Positions 10,151 through 18,359 of a DNA stretch of 64,000 nt are shown one piece after another. This DNA is from Sphingobacterium multivorum. Lineage in GTDB: Bacteria; Bacteroidota; Bacteroidia; Sphingobacteriales; Sphingobacteriaceae. The position numbers and the translations under genes were made by a program. The notes beneath the pieces are model-generated. The model saw only the letters and a list, made by a program, of their open reading frames with translations, had not been told where the DNA came from and did not search any database. The number at the start of each line of letters is the position of its first letter. Positions within the stretch are counted from its first letter, which is position 1. Where the stretch lies: positions 186,001 through 250,000 of the forward strand of contig NZ_UAUU01000002.1 of assembly GCF_900457465.1 (NCBI RefSeq), read 5' to 3'.

Positions 10151-10703
10151 ATGAAAAAAATCAACATGTACATAGCGCTCTTCATGATGCTCATCGCTAT
10201 GACGACCTTTGCGCAGCAAAAGGCTTCTTTTGTTTCAAAAGAGACCAGCATCACCTTTTTTAGTAATGCGCCATTGGGAGACATCGAAGCCAAAAGTACC
10301 TTAGGCGCTTCGGCGATGAACCTTCAAACCGGAGATATCATCTTTCGGGTAAAAAATACATCTTTTCAATTTGACAAAAAGCTCATGCAGGAGCATTTCA
10401 ATGAAAATTACATGGAAAGTGATCAATACCCCCTATCAGAATTTAAAGGCAAAGTCGACAACGCGGACAAATTAACAAAGGATGGCAGCTATACGCTGAA
10501 CGTAAGAGGCACACTTCTAATCCATGGGGTTACTAAACCTTACAGTACAAAGGCAACATTTACTGTTACAGATGGCACGATAAAGGCGGTAGCAAATTTT
10601 CAGGTCAAACTTGCAGATCATAAAATTTCTATTCCTTCCATCGTTGGAAAAAAAAATTGCTGAAGTAGTCAAAATCACCGTTGATGCGACCTACAAACCA
10701 TAA
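10151..10703 (+). CDS. YceI family periplasmic protein, 3' frame shifted by an A9 run
   Basis: The ATG at 10151 gives a signal peptide (MKKINMYIALFMMLIAMTTF, then AQQ). The body shows the lipocalin-like YceI fold: SFVSKETSITFFSNAPLGDI, GDIIFRVKNTSFQF and LNVRGTLLIHGVTKP. As written the frame stops at 10663, but removing one A from the A9 run at 10648-10656 continues it as KIAEVVKITVDATYKP to 10703 (183 residues), the normal family ending. YceI proteins bind isoprenoid-type lipids in the periplasm. The neighbours suggest a link to quinone or electron transfer. Confidence 0.82.
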
Positions 10704-10719
10704 TACGAATTCATTACAA

Positions 10720-11649
10720 ATGAGAAAAATACTACTTATACTCCTTTGCTTTCCTTTCGCAAAGTCATTTGCGCAGGAAGATCTCGATAAATTAATCCAT
10801 ATCGATGCACCCAAAAATGAAAAAGTCACGGCGACCTTTAAATCCGGCAATTTGATCAATCTCAAGACCACAGAAACAATTCATCGTAATGAAATGGACT
10901 TTAGAGTAGATCACCGCTTTGGCGATATCGCGGGCAGCGCGGGTGGAGGTAAAAATTTCTTTGGCCTCGATAATTCGACCGACATCCGAATAGGTTTTGA
11001 TTATGGTTTATTCGATAACCTGAACATTGGAATCGCCCGCGCGAAGGGCGCAACGGCTGCTCGGCAGCTATTTGAGGGTAATGTGAAATACCGATTTATC
11101 GAACAAACGGTCGACAATAGCATACCTGTTTCCGTAGCTTTTTTTGGAAGCACTACCCTATCCGCGATGGAAGCTAGTACGGATAAGTCTTCAGCAGCAA
11201 GCTTTGAGAACTTCAATGACCGATTGAGTTATGTAACGCAGCTCATCATCGCCCGAAAATTCAGCTCAGATCTTTCGCTCGTTGTAGTTCCTTCTTATCT
11301 TCACCGAAATTATACGGCTTTTAATGATCAAAATGATGTATTCGCTATCGGTATCGGTGGGCGGGCTAAGGTTAGTAATCGAATTGCGCTAGTCGCAGAC
11401 TATACATTGCCTTTCCGAAAAGCATCGAACAAGAAGTACCGTGAAGAAGTGGGTGGTCAACGTTACTATAATGCTTTGGGTGTCGGTCTAGAAATGGATA
11501 CCGGAGGCCATATCTTCCACCTCAATTTTACCAATGCGACCGCAATACAAGAATCTCAGTTTATCAGCGAAACAAATAGCTCATGGGGCAAAGGGCAATT
11601 TCGCTGGGGATTTAGTATTGCGCGACGATTCAATTTTAACAAAAAATAA
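10720..11649 (+). CDS. DUF5777-like outer-membrane beta-barrel protein
   Basis: 309 residues from the ATG at 10720, chosen because it starts the signal peptide MRKILLILLCFPFAKSFAQE. The mature part has repeated amphipathic strands (IRIGFDYGLFDNLNIGIAR, RWGFSIARRFNF at the end). The sequence resembles the DUF5777 barrel family, which I recall as often neighbouring YceI and cytochrome genes in Bacteroidota; the family name comes from memory. Last gene of the cluster, followed by a strong terminator. Confidence 0.7.
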   Translation: MRKILLILLCFPFAKSFAQEDLDKLIHIDAPKNEKVTATFKSGNLINLKTTETIHRNEMDFRVDHRFGDIAGSAGGGKNFFGLDNSTDIRIGFDYGLFDNLNIGIARAKGATAARQLFEGNVKYRFIEQTVDNSIPVSVAFFGSTTLSAMEASTDKSSAASFENFNDRLSYVTQLIIARKFSSDLSLVVVPSYLHRNYTAFNDQNDVFAIGIGGRAKVSNRIALVADYTLPFRKASNKKYREEVGGQRYYNALGVGLEMDTGGHIFHLNFTNATAIQESQFISETNSSWGKGQFRWGFSIARRFNFNKK

Positions 11650-11750
11650 AAGGTATTGCGCTGTTGATGATTTGTAACGAAAACAATCCGTACAAGGCAA
11701 TAGGAATTCAACAAGCATAAAAGTTCATTGAGGAAATTGTTATCAAATTA

Positions 11751-11784
11751 AAAAAGCGGATAACAATGCTGTTATCCGCTTTTT
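11751..11784. terminator. Bidirectional terminator
   Basis: A perfect 15-bp stem (11751-11765 with 11770-11784) around a four-base loop, with A and T tracts at the ends so it works on both strands. It separates the convergent DUF5777 barrel gene and CsbD gene. Confidence 0.88.
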
Positions 11785-11801
11785 ATCACACAATACTAAA
11801 C

Positions 11802-11987
11802 CTACAAATCGTTCAACCACTTATTTACCTCATCCTGTGTTTTACCGGTCTTCTTTTGAAGCTTACCTACCAATTCGTCTTCTTTGCCCTCAGCATACAA
11901 TAGATCATCGTCGGTAAGGTCTGCATATTGTTGTTTTACCTTGCCTTTGATTTCGTTCCAACGGCCTTTCCATGTTAATTCGCTCAT
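11802..11987 (-). CDS. CsbD family stress protein
   Basis: 61 residues from the ATG at 11987 (MSELTWKGRWNEIKGKVKQQ). The family pattern W(K)GxWNxIKGKxKQ, DLTDDDL, EGKEDELVGKLQKKTGK is clear. CsbD-like proteins are small, charged and made under general stress; their biochemical role is not known. A longer upstream reading adds residues that do not match the family. Confidence 0.9.
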   Translation of the reverse strand: MSELTWKGRWNEIKGKVKQQYADLTDDDLLYAEGKEDELVGKLQKKTGKTQDEVNKWLNDL

Positions 11988-12115
11988 AATTACTTTCGTT
12001 TTATTGTTTGTTAATAGAACAGTATCGCTCCGCAAATCGTTTAGAAAATAATGTTATAAAATGTTAAACTCACAACATTCACCTGGCAAACAGGCGCTTT
12101 CTATTTTTCGCAGGA

Positions 12116-12511
12116 CTATTTCCGATTACAATTGGCCGTCCATGCCTTGCCGTCTTTTGTATAACCAATTGTCAATTTACCGGCATCAATACGGATAAAT
12201 CCCGTACCTGCTGAGCCGATATTAACTAAGACGTTATCCTTTTTTTCAAAATCTACTCCATTGAGATTAGGAATGCCATTTCCAAAAGCAAAATTATAGG
12301 TATCGCCAACTTTTGTTACAGTAACCGTTCCTTCTCCCGAGGCAACATCGTTATCATTGTTGTTCATGTCATCAAAGCCAATAGTGCCTTCATATTTTCC
12401 AACAAAAAGATCGTTATCAGCCGGATCATCATCTTTGCTACATGATGTAAAGCCTACTAATACTGTTAAAATAAGCATACCTAGTCCCAGTGTTTGAATT
12501 AATTTTTTCAT
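12116..12511 (-). CDS. Small lipoprotein of unknown function
   Basis: 131 residues with a signal peptide and lipobox VGFTSCSKDDD at about residues 19-29. The acidic stretch after the Cys (DDDPADNDLFV) may affect sorting to the outer-membrane surface. The rest looks like a small beta-rich domain (GKYEGTIGFDD, GTVTVTKVGDTYNF, KLTIGYTKDGKAW). No family recognised. Confidence 0.75.
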   Translation of the reverse strand: MKKLIQTLGLGMLILTVLVGFTSCSKDDDPADNDLFVGKYEGTIGFDDMNNNDNDVASGEGTVTVTKVGDTYNFAFGNGIPNLNGVDFEKKDNVLVNIGSAGTGFIRIDAGKLTIGYTKDGKAWTANCNRK

Positions 12512-12813
12512 ACGTCGATGTGTTATTGTGAATAATTTATGTATTACAGCAGGGTAAAATTCAAACTTTGTGCCAGTCCAAATACAAGATTCGAAACATA
12601 CGTATCAAAACGCCCAAGAAGAGGTATAAATACAGTCTAAGGGTATTAATACAATCCGACCAAGACGAAACGCCCAATTGAGAGTCTATAACCGTACATC
12701 GAAGATCATTCAGAAAACAAATCTCATCCACTAAGAAAAGAGGCAAAATATTTTTTAAAAAACTTGGAGCGAAAGCGCATTATCGCTAAATTCATTTATT
12801 CCAAGCCTACACT
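12512..12813. other. Gap without a recognisable gene
   Basis: The only sizeable frame (minus, 12561-12746) has no family features and an unconvincing start. Upstream signals of the lipoprotein gene and of the broken sigma gene probably lie here. Confidence 0.4.
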
Positions 12814-13182
12814 ATGGAAATCAATTATGCGTCTATTGTCCGAAGATTTGAGGAATACTTTGACGTATGAAGTTCCAAAGTATACCAATATGCGCTCAAC
12901 AAAACCAAATCTTCTTATCTAGCCGAAGAAACTGTGCAGCGTGTATTTATCAAACTCTGGAAAAATATGCGTGACAAAAATATTGATTCCAGCATAGAAT
13001 CCCAGATATTCTGTATCACCCGAACAGTAGTGATTGATTTGGTCAAAGCAGAGTATAATCGAAAGAAACTTTTGGATCACGATCAGACAATTGTCTTGCG
13101 GCATAGTCCTCATGATGATTTTTATGCCAAACAACTTTCATCCACACTCCATGAAATTGTCGATAAATTACCAAAGAAACGC
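12814..13182 (+). pseudogene. ECF sigma factor remnant
   Basis: An ATG at 12814 opens MEINYASIVRRFEEYFDV, then a TGA, then the same frame continues with region-2-like sequence (YLAEETVQRVFIKLWKNMR) and the linker to region 4, ending at DKLPKKR. The expected region 4 helix-turn-helix is missing. Sequence after about 13182 belongs to the 3' end of the neighbouring minus-strand gene. This looks like a deletion that removed the rest of a sigma gene. Confidence 0.7.
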
Positions 13183-13613
13183 AGCTGCCCTTTACCTGTT
13201 TCAATATATGCTTCTAAACTTTTCACAAATTGTCGCCATCCATCTGTACAAATATCATAGCATTCGATTTCAGGGGATAAGCCAATATGTTCAAGTTGCA
13301 ACACAATCCCTTTTTCTTTTTCTGTGATGTCCCAAACGATCGTTGTGCCAATCCATTCTTTTTGATTATTCAATCCGGGAAGGGCTATCAATGAATCTTC
13401 GACATGCCAAACAACTTTTGCATTTTCATGTAAGTCTTCCACTTGCATTACTTTGTAAATAAGATCTCCAAATCGAATTGTAAATCTATCGTCCTTCTTA
13501 TTGGAAGAGCCCTCAAACATGACTGTCCACCAAAATGGTATTTCATCGGTTAGTGCTTTAAAGACCCGATCCTTTGTTACACCCAACTGGATAGTTTGAC
13601 TATAATTTTCCAT
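13122..13613 (-). CDS. AHSA1/SRPBCC-type ligand-binding protein
   Basis: Starts at ATG 13613 (MENYSQTIQLGVTKDRVFKA). The START-like pattern is clear: DRVFKALTDEIPFWWT, FTIRFGDLIYKVMQVEDL, AKVVWHVEDS and WRQFVKSLEAYIETGKGQ. The family has a helix-grip fold and binds hydrophobic ligands or acts as a co-chaperone. The final residues after GKGQ (about RFFGNLSTISWSVDESCLA) are antisense to the sigma remnant and are probably not original; the gene appears to have lost its native end in the same rearrangement. Confidence 0.8.
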   Translation of the reverse strand: MENYSQTIQLGVTKDRVFKALTDEIPFWWTVMFEGSSNKKDDRFTIRFGDLIYKVMQVEDLHENAKVVWHVEDSLIALPGLNNQKEWIGTTIVWDITEKEKGIVLQLEHIGLSPEIECYDICTDGWRQFVKSLEAYIETGKGQLRFFGNLSTISWSVDESCLA

Positions 13614-13833
13614 TGCCAATTTTTTTTTAATATTAAATACGGCCTCGATTTTCCGTTATTATTAACGAATTTATAGATAGATTTTCCAATCGATCTTAGC
13701 ATAAGACAAGTTTTTCTTTAGTTTTAGGGTAGTACATGACGCTTTTATAAAATTTATAGCGGATAATAGCTATATTACTTTTATACTCCAAACAACACGT
13801 TACTAATCAAATATAAAACCATCTATGAAGACT

Positions 13834-13867
13834 ATGCTTCAAAAATTAGGATGCTTCAAAAATTAGG
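13834..13867. repeat. 17-bp tandem duplication
   Basis: ATGCTTCAAAAATTAGG occurs twice in a row (13834-13850 and 13851-13867). It interrupts a short frame from ATG 13825 that would otherwise read like a leader (MKTMLQKLGILGFLIVLN). Probably a recent slippage in an already non-functional stretch; 13614-13905 holds no other recognisable gene. Confidence 0.7.
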
Positions 13868-13905
13868 AATATTAGGATTTCTGATCGTACTAAATCTCTC
13901 CACAT

Positions 13906-13929
13906 AAAAGCCACGTCTCACGACGTGGC
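13906..13929 (-). terminator. Terminator of the AraC gene
   Basis: An 8-bp GC-rich stem (13910-13917 with 13922-13929) and four-base loop followed by four T on the minus strand, starting seven bases after the AraC stop. Confidence 0.7.
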
Positions 13930-13935
13930 CTTAAA

Positions 13936-14841
13936 CTAAACATATGAAACAATTGTATTTTCTGTATAGCGCTGATCATAGCGCAAAATATACTCTTTCG
14001 GTGTGCAGCCGATAATCTGTTTAAATACGCGGTTAAAATTTGTAATGCTATTGAAGCCGCAGTTGTAAGCAATAAATGAGATATTTTCCAAATGTAAAGG
14101 ATCTTTTCCCAATTGACTACAAACTTCATTAATTCGTATCCGGTTTAGATAACCAACTAAGGTGATTCCACAGTGTTTTTTGAAATAACGGCAGAATGCC
14201 TGTGGCGACAAATGTGCTCTTTCTGCTACACTTTCTAAAGTAAGCCCATGTTTAAAATGTGTATTGATATAATGACAAACCTTCTCTATGCGGTTATTTT
14301 TTCCAGTGGAACCGACTACAGTCTCCATCGGTTCGGGACAGAGCGCATCTGTTCTCTTTGAAATTTGGGCTAGTGTCCGGAGCAAATAGAAGAAATGCAT
14401 CATTTTATCGATCTTTTCCGATTGTTTTAATAACAGCATACGCTTAGATACCATGTCGAAATCCACCTCCGGAATCTTAAATCCCCTGGAATCCTGACTT
14501 AAAAATTGCTCCAAGGATTCAAATTCACCCAACATAAAAAGTTGTTTCAACCTCCCTTCCGGATCAAAAAAGATCGAAATGGATCTAGCGGCATCACCAG
14601 CCTTATCCTCGGATACAGATTTAAATACATGTGCTTGGTGAGCAGCGATGAAAAATATATCGTTTTCCTTAAAGGGATGGAGGGTTTCATCCACAAGCAA
14701 CACACCTTTTCCTTTCGTAATCCACATTAACTGGGCTTCTTGATGACGATGCAAATGTGGATAGAACGATTCCGAGATATCCTCCTGGACAGTGATGCTT
14801 TGTCCTTTAATTACAGGAATATTAAATTGTAACGTTTTCAT
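13936..14841 (-). CDS. AraC family transcriptional regulator, cupin N-domain
   Basis: 301 residues. The N-terminal half is a cupin-like sensor (FYPHLHRHQEAQLMWITKGK, HPFKENDIFFIAAHQ). The C-terminal half has the two AraC helix-turn-helix units: LTLESVAERAHLSPQAFCRY and ISFIAYNCGFNSITNFNRVF, then CTPKEY. Such regulators usually respond to a small molecule, often a sugar, and control nearby catabolic genes. It lies next to the 15-21.5 kb SusCD operon on the same strand, but regulation of that operon is inference. Confidence 0.88.
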   Translation of the reverse strand: MKTLQFNIPVIKGQSITVQEDISESFYPHLHRHQEAQLMWITKGKGVLLVDETLHPFKENDIFFIAAHQAHVFKSVSEDKAGDAARSISIFFDPEGRLKQLFMLGEFESLEQFLSQDSRGFKIPEVDFDMVSKRMLLLKQSEKIDKMMHFFYLLRTLAQISKRTDALCPEPMETVVGSTGKNNRIEKVCHYINTHFKHGLTLESVAERAHLSPQAFCRYFKKHCGITLVGYLNRIRINEVCSQLGKDPLHLENISFIAYNCGFNSITNFNRVFKQIIGCTPKEYILRYDQRYTENTIVSYV

Positions 14842-15042
14842 AGCATGTTAGTATTAGGTTACTCAACATTGGTTTTACTAAATATAGACAACAAGCGTAA
14901 CATATTGAGAAATGTCAATCGCACATCTAATAAAATGTCAAAATTTGCTCATAATTGGTTAATTTTCGCACTGTGGGCATCTAAGTTTAATATAGATCTG
15001 GGTTTAATAAAGTGTGGGGAACTTACTATGCTCCCCTAATCT

Positions 15043-16032
15043 TTATTGTGTAATACGCGTTACCGTTGGCAGTTTTACCTGAACCTCATAAGTACCTTCC
15101 ATCAATAGCTGGAATCCAAAAACAGGGTTGACATTATTAGCACTTAAGCCGTCGATTTGGGCATACTTCATGGGGATGCGATAGTAATTGAGAAAACCCC
15201 AATCTGTTCCATCTTTTCCAATTAATTTAGCAAGCGGAAAAGGTGCAACCTCAAAATCACAGATCAACGAATTATCTGTCACTTGGACTGGATTAAACTT
15301 CACATGAGATTCAAACATCGGTCGATCCCCCCGTTTGATCACTTCTCCATTTTTAGGATTGAATGCATTTCCATTTTTATCGACGATCTTTAGGATAACA
15401 CGAGCGCCATCGTTTGAAATTTTTGTACAAGTCACTTTTGGGGCTGTAATTCCGGTAAAAACTTCTGCAGCGCTCGATCCACTTGCCGCTTGATAGGTTA
15501 CTTTAAACATATCATCAATCGTAGGTTCTACAATCTCGATGGTGGCCAATTTAGGGAATACACGCTCTCCTCTAGGGTTGGTCATTTTGACATCAAAATT
15601 AAAACGCCCTAAAGGTAGATTGGCAGAAGCTCGATTAAAAACCAGCTGTCCACTGACTGTATTAAATTCCATCGGGGCTTTCTTTACTGTTTCTCTCTTT
15701 TTATTGAGTAGTTCGACCGTGGTATCTGTCTCGGCATTGAACACTAAACCAGGCTTAAAGGTTAGAATGTCAAATTCTTTAAAAAAGACATCCGGTGCGG
15801 GCTGACCTGTTGCTTCATCGTTTAAGTTTAACAATTCGAATGTATAGGGGGGCGTAGAACCATCTGTATTAATACGGTCAGACATCGTTAGGGACATTCC
15901 ACGTTTGCAAAAAATGGTATTATCTTTATATCGTATACCTTCGCTCAAAAAGCCGTTTTCAATTTTCTTGCAGCCAGAAGTTAGCGCAAAAGCAAATAGC
16001 AAGCTATATAAAATTTTTAAATTCGTTTTCAT
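15043..16032 (-). CDS. DUF5007-like lipoprotein of the SusCD operon
   Basis: 329 residues with a lipobox LTSGCKK. The body is beta-rich without motifs I can assign to an enzyme (NPRGERVFPKLATIEIVEPT, ending MEGTYEVQVKLPTVTRI). It resembles DUF5007 proteins, which accompany SusCD and fasciclin genes in this group; the name is from memory. It is the last gene of the operon after the fasciclin gene (8-base gap). Probably a surface glycan- or ligand-binding accessory. Confidence 0.65.
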   Translation of the reverse strand: MKTNLKILYSLLFAFALTSGCKKIENGFLSEGIRYKDNTIFCKRGMSLTMSDRINTDGSTPPYTFELLNLNDEATGQPAPDVFFKEFDILTFKPGLVFNAETDTTVELLNKKRETVKKAPMEFNTVSGQLVFNRASANLPLGRFNFDVKMTNPRGERVFPKLATIEIVEPTIDDMFKVTYQAASGSSAAEVFTGITAPKVTCTKISNDGARVILKIVDKNGNAFNPKNGEVIKRGDRPMFESHVKFNPVQVTDNSLICDFEVAPFPLAKLIGKDGTDWGFLNYYRIPMKYAQIDGLSANNVNPVFGFQLLMEGTYEVQVKLPTVTRITQ

Positions 16033-16040
16033 ATCAGTCT

Positions 16041-16724
16041 TTAATCAGCCATTTTTCCGGCGTTAAAAAATAAACGATGTGTGTTTTGCAATACATGCAA
16101 TACACCTGTCGTCGTCCTAATTCCCGAGGTTTGACAATCATAGGATTTATCAAGTTGATCTTTTGGAATCGCATTATAATCGGGTTCCTCAGCATCAAGA
16201 GTACCGATCACCTTTGTGAAATTGAGATAATCTACATAATCCAGATAATCGCTGTAGTCACGTGTTCTGCGCAATTTGATATTGAACCTGACATTGGGAA
16301 TTGCACCAAGCTTGCTTACAAAATATTTGTTGTCAGGGCTGAGATTTTCTCGTGTGATCTTTCCATCGAATAGGTAGATCATCATCGAATCACGTAATTC
16401 TTTGACTGGGATGTTATTGATCCCGAACTGAATATTTTCGTTTCCCACCTCAATGATCCTTTGTTGTTTTTTGGCGGCTACATAATCCCGTACGCCATAA
16501 TCGCTCGTTGCAAAGAACGTGACATCTGAATTCACAATATCTTTAATACCGGCACGGTCTATAATCTTAACCAACGAATCAAAGCTACCATGCTGCTTCA
16601 AAAAATCATAAGTTGTCTGGTTCACGTTGGCATCGCTCTTTCCACCATCGACTTTATAATTATCCTTCTTACATGCGAAAAGAAAAATTAATATTGACGC
16701 AAACAATCCTGTTATCTTTTTCAT
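16041..16724 (-). CDS. Fasciclin-domain lipoprotein
   Basis: 227 residues; lipobox LFACKKDNY. A single FAS1-type domain is suggested by FDSLVKIIDRAGIKDIVNS, DVTFFATSDYGVRDYV and the terminal TTTGVLHVLQNTHRLFF, corresponding to the H1 and H2 motifs. FAS1 domains mediate adhesion. The gene lies between SusD and the DUF5007-like gene and is probably co-transcribed with them, so the product is likely a surface partner of this transporter. Confidence 0.75.
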   Translation of the reverse strand: MKKITGLFASILIFLFACKKDNYKVDGGKSDANVNQTTYDFLKQHGSFDSLVKIIDRAGIKDIVNSDVTFFATSDYGVRDYVAAKKQQRIIEVGNENIQFGINNIPVKELRDSMMIYLFDGKITRENLSPDNKYFVSKLGAIPNVRFNIKLRRTRDYSDYLDYVDYLNFTKVIGTLDAEEPDYNAIPKDQLDKSYDCQTSGIRTTTGVLHVLQNTHRLFFNAGKMAD

Positions 16725-16741
16725 AATTCTTTTTTTAGTGC

Positions 16742-18355
16742 TTACACCTTTCCTCTCCAGTATGAGGTCTGTGTCAACTTGTTATTATTTTTGAATAGGG
16801 CTGGATTAATTGGCCAATAGAATCCTTCCTGACGGAAGCGGGACTCCGAGAGCCATGGAACAAAATTGCTGTATTGCCTTGTTCGCAATAGATCATAAAA
16901 AATATGCCCTTCGAGATAAAGTTCTTTTCCTCTTTCAATAATATATTCGTACATGACATCGTCTTTACTCGATGTATTATCCACGAAGGCAGATTCATCG
17001 GCGCCATTCCTTTTTCTAAATTCATTGATGATGTCTATTGCTTTGGAAACTTGATTTCTATAAAGTGCAATTTCGGCTTTCAACAAGCGCATATCCGCTA
17101 ACCTAAAGACAATCAGATTATTGCTAACATAAGCATCTTGCTTTTGTGAGGGATTACGGTAGACAACACTTTGATATTTTACGCAAGTAGGTTTATCACT
17201 GTTTAGATCGGTAAAATTACGTCTACAACGAATATCACTATCGTCGAAGACCTGTGAAGGCATCGCCTTCCACTCCCACTGCTGCAAACTTGTATTCCAA
17301 TACCAGTCCCAAACCTGGTCTATTTTATAAAAATGATTTGTCAGATAATCTGCATTGACATAACACCTCGAATTTGTTCCAGAAGTTGCCAGCTGCGCAG
17401 TTCTCAAAAACATATTGGCAATATGTTGATTGGTTCCTTCGCGTGTATTTTCACTCATTGCAATTTCAAAAATACCTTCACCCGAAAGTCCTTCGAAAGT
17501 CTTATAATAATTAGATGTGTCGGTCAATGAATACATACCATTATTTAAGATTTCATCGATGGCTTTATCTGCTTTGTCTACCGTTTCGAGATCAGGTTGG
17601 TTTGAATTGACATCACTCATTGTTGCCTTCCAAAGGTAGAAATGAGCTAACAATGCATTCACCGCGCCTTTATTGGCTGTGACTTTGGCGTTCCCAACAA
17701 GTGAATATTGCCAAGGCAACAATTCATGTGCCTGCAGTGCATCCTTCTCGATCTGCGCCATAACCTCTTTTTTGGTACTCCGTGCTAATTCTGGAGCAGA
17801 AATAGGGTCGTCGTATTCTTCCGTTACCACGGGCACGTCTCCCCACACGCGTAGCATCATAAAATAAGTGAACGCCCGTAAAAAATAAGCCTCTCCAAGC
17901 ATCTCATTTTTGAACTTCGTTGGATTGGTCACATCGGTCAGTAAATCGTCCGCCACCTTAGGAACTCGATTAATAATGATATTGCTCATCGTAATCGCTT
18001 TATAGTACTTGGTCCAATCTCCAAAATTCTCTACATTGTATTGAAATGTAAAATCTCCATTTTGGATCCCTTCGAGTCCATCACCATTATATTGGATTGT
18101 AAAATAATTCTTGGCAATTGCATCGCCATACATAAAGTATCGTGGACTCGGATTCCAGTTACCCGAATTCATCACATCCCGTACCAAAGCATAGTTACCT
18201 GCCATAGCACTCCGTAAATCCCCTGAGCTTTTCCAATATGCGCCCGCGAAAGTCGAATTGACGGGTTCTTCCACCAAAAACTTTTTACATGACCCTAGCA
18301 AGAAAACCAGCATCAATAGCACCGCTAGTCTATAGTTTAAAAAAAATCTTTTCAT
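16742..18355 (-). CDS. RagB/SusD-type lipoprotein
   Basis: 537 residues; lipobox LLGSCKKFLVEEP. SusD features include GEAYFLRAFTYFMMLRVWGD, the helical repeats in the middle, and RGKELYLEGHIFYDLLRTR near the C-terminus. It begins 4 bases after the SusC stop, so the two are translationally linked and form the usual lid-and-barrel importer. Confidence 0.93.
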   Translation of the reverse strand: MKRFFLNYRLAVLLMLVFLLGSCKKFLVEEPVNSTFAGAYWKSSGDLRSAMAGNYALVRDVMNSGNWNPSPRYFMYGDAIAKNYFTIQYNGDGLEGIQNGDFTFQYNVENFGDWTKYYKAITMSNIIINRVPKVADDLLTDVTNPTKFKNEMLGEAYFLRAFTYFMMLRVWGDVPVVTEEYDDPISAPELARSTKKEVMAQIEKDALQAHELLPWQYSLVGNAKVTANKGAVNALLAHFYLWKATMSDVNSNQPDLETVDKADKAIDEILNNGMYSLTDTSNYYKTFEGLSGEGIFEIAMSENTREGTNQHIANMFLRTAQLATSGTNSRCYVNADYLTNHFYKIDQVWDWYWNTSLQQWEWKAMPSQVFDDSDIRCRRNFTDLNSDKPTCVKYQSVVYRNPSQKQDAYVSNNLIVFRLADMRLLKAEIALYRNQVSKAIDIINEFRKRNGADESAFVDNTSSKDDVMYEYIIERGKELYLEGHIFYDLLRTRQYSNFVPWLSESRFRQEGFYWPINPALFKNNNKLTQTSYWRGKV

Positions 18356-18359
18356 CGTC

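Noticed and set aside
12561..12746. Minus-strand 61-residue frame
   Set aside because: No family feature, poor start context and atypical composition; likely chance.
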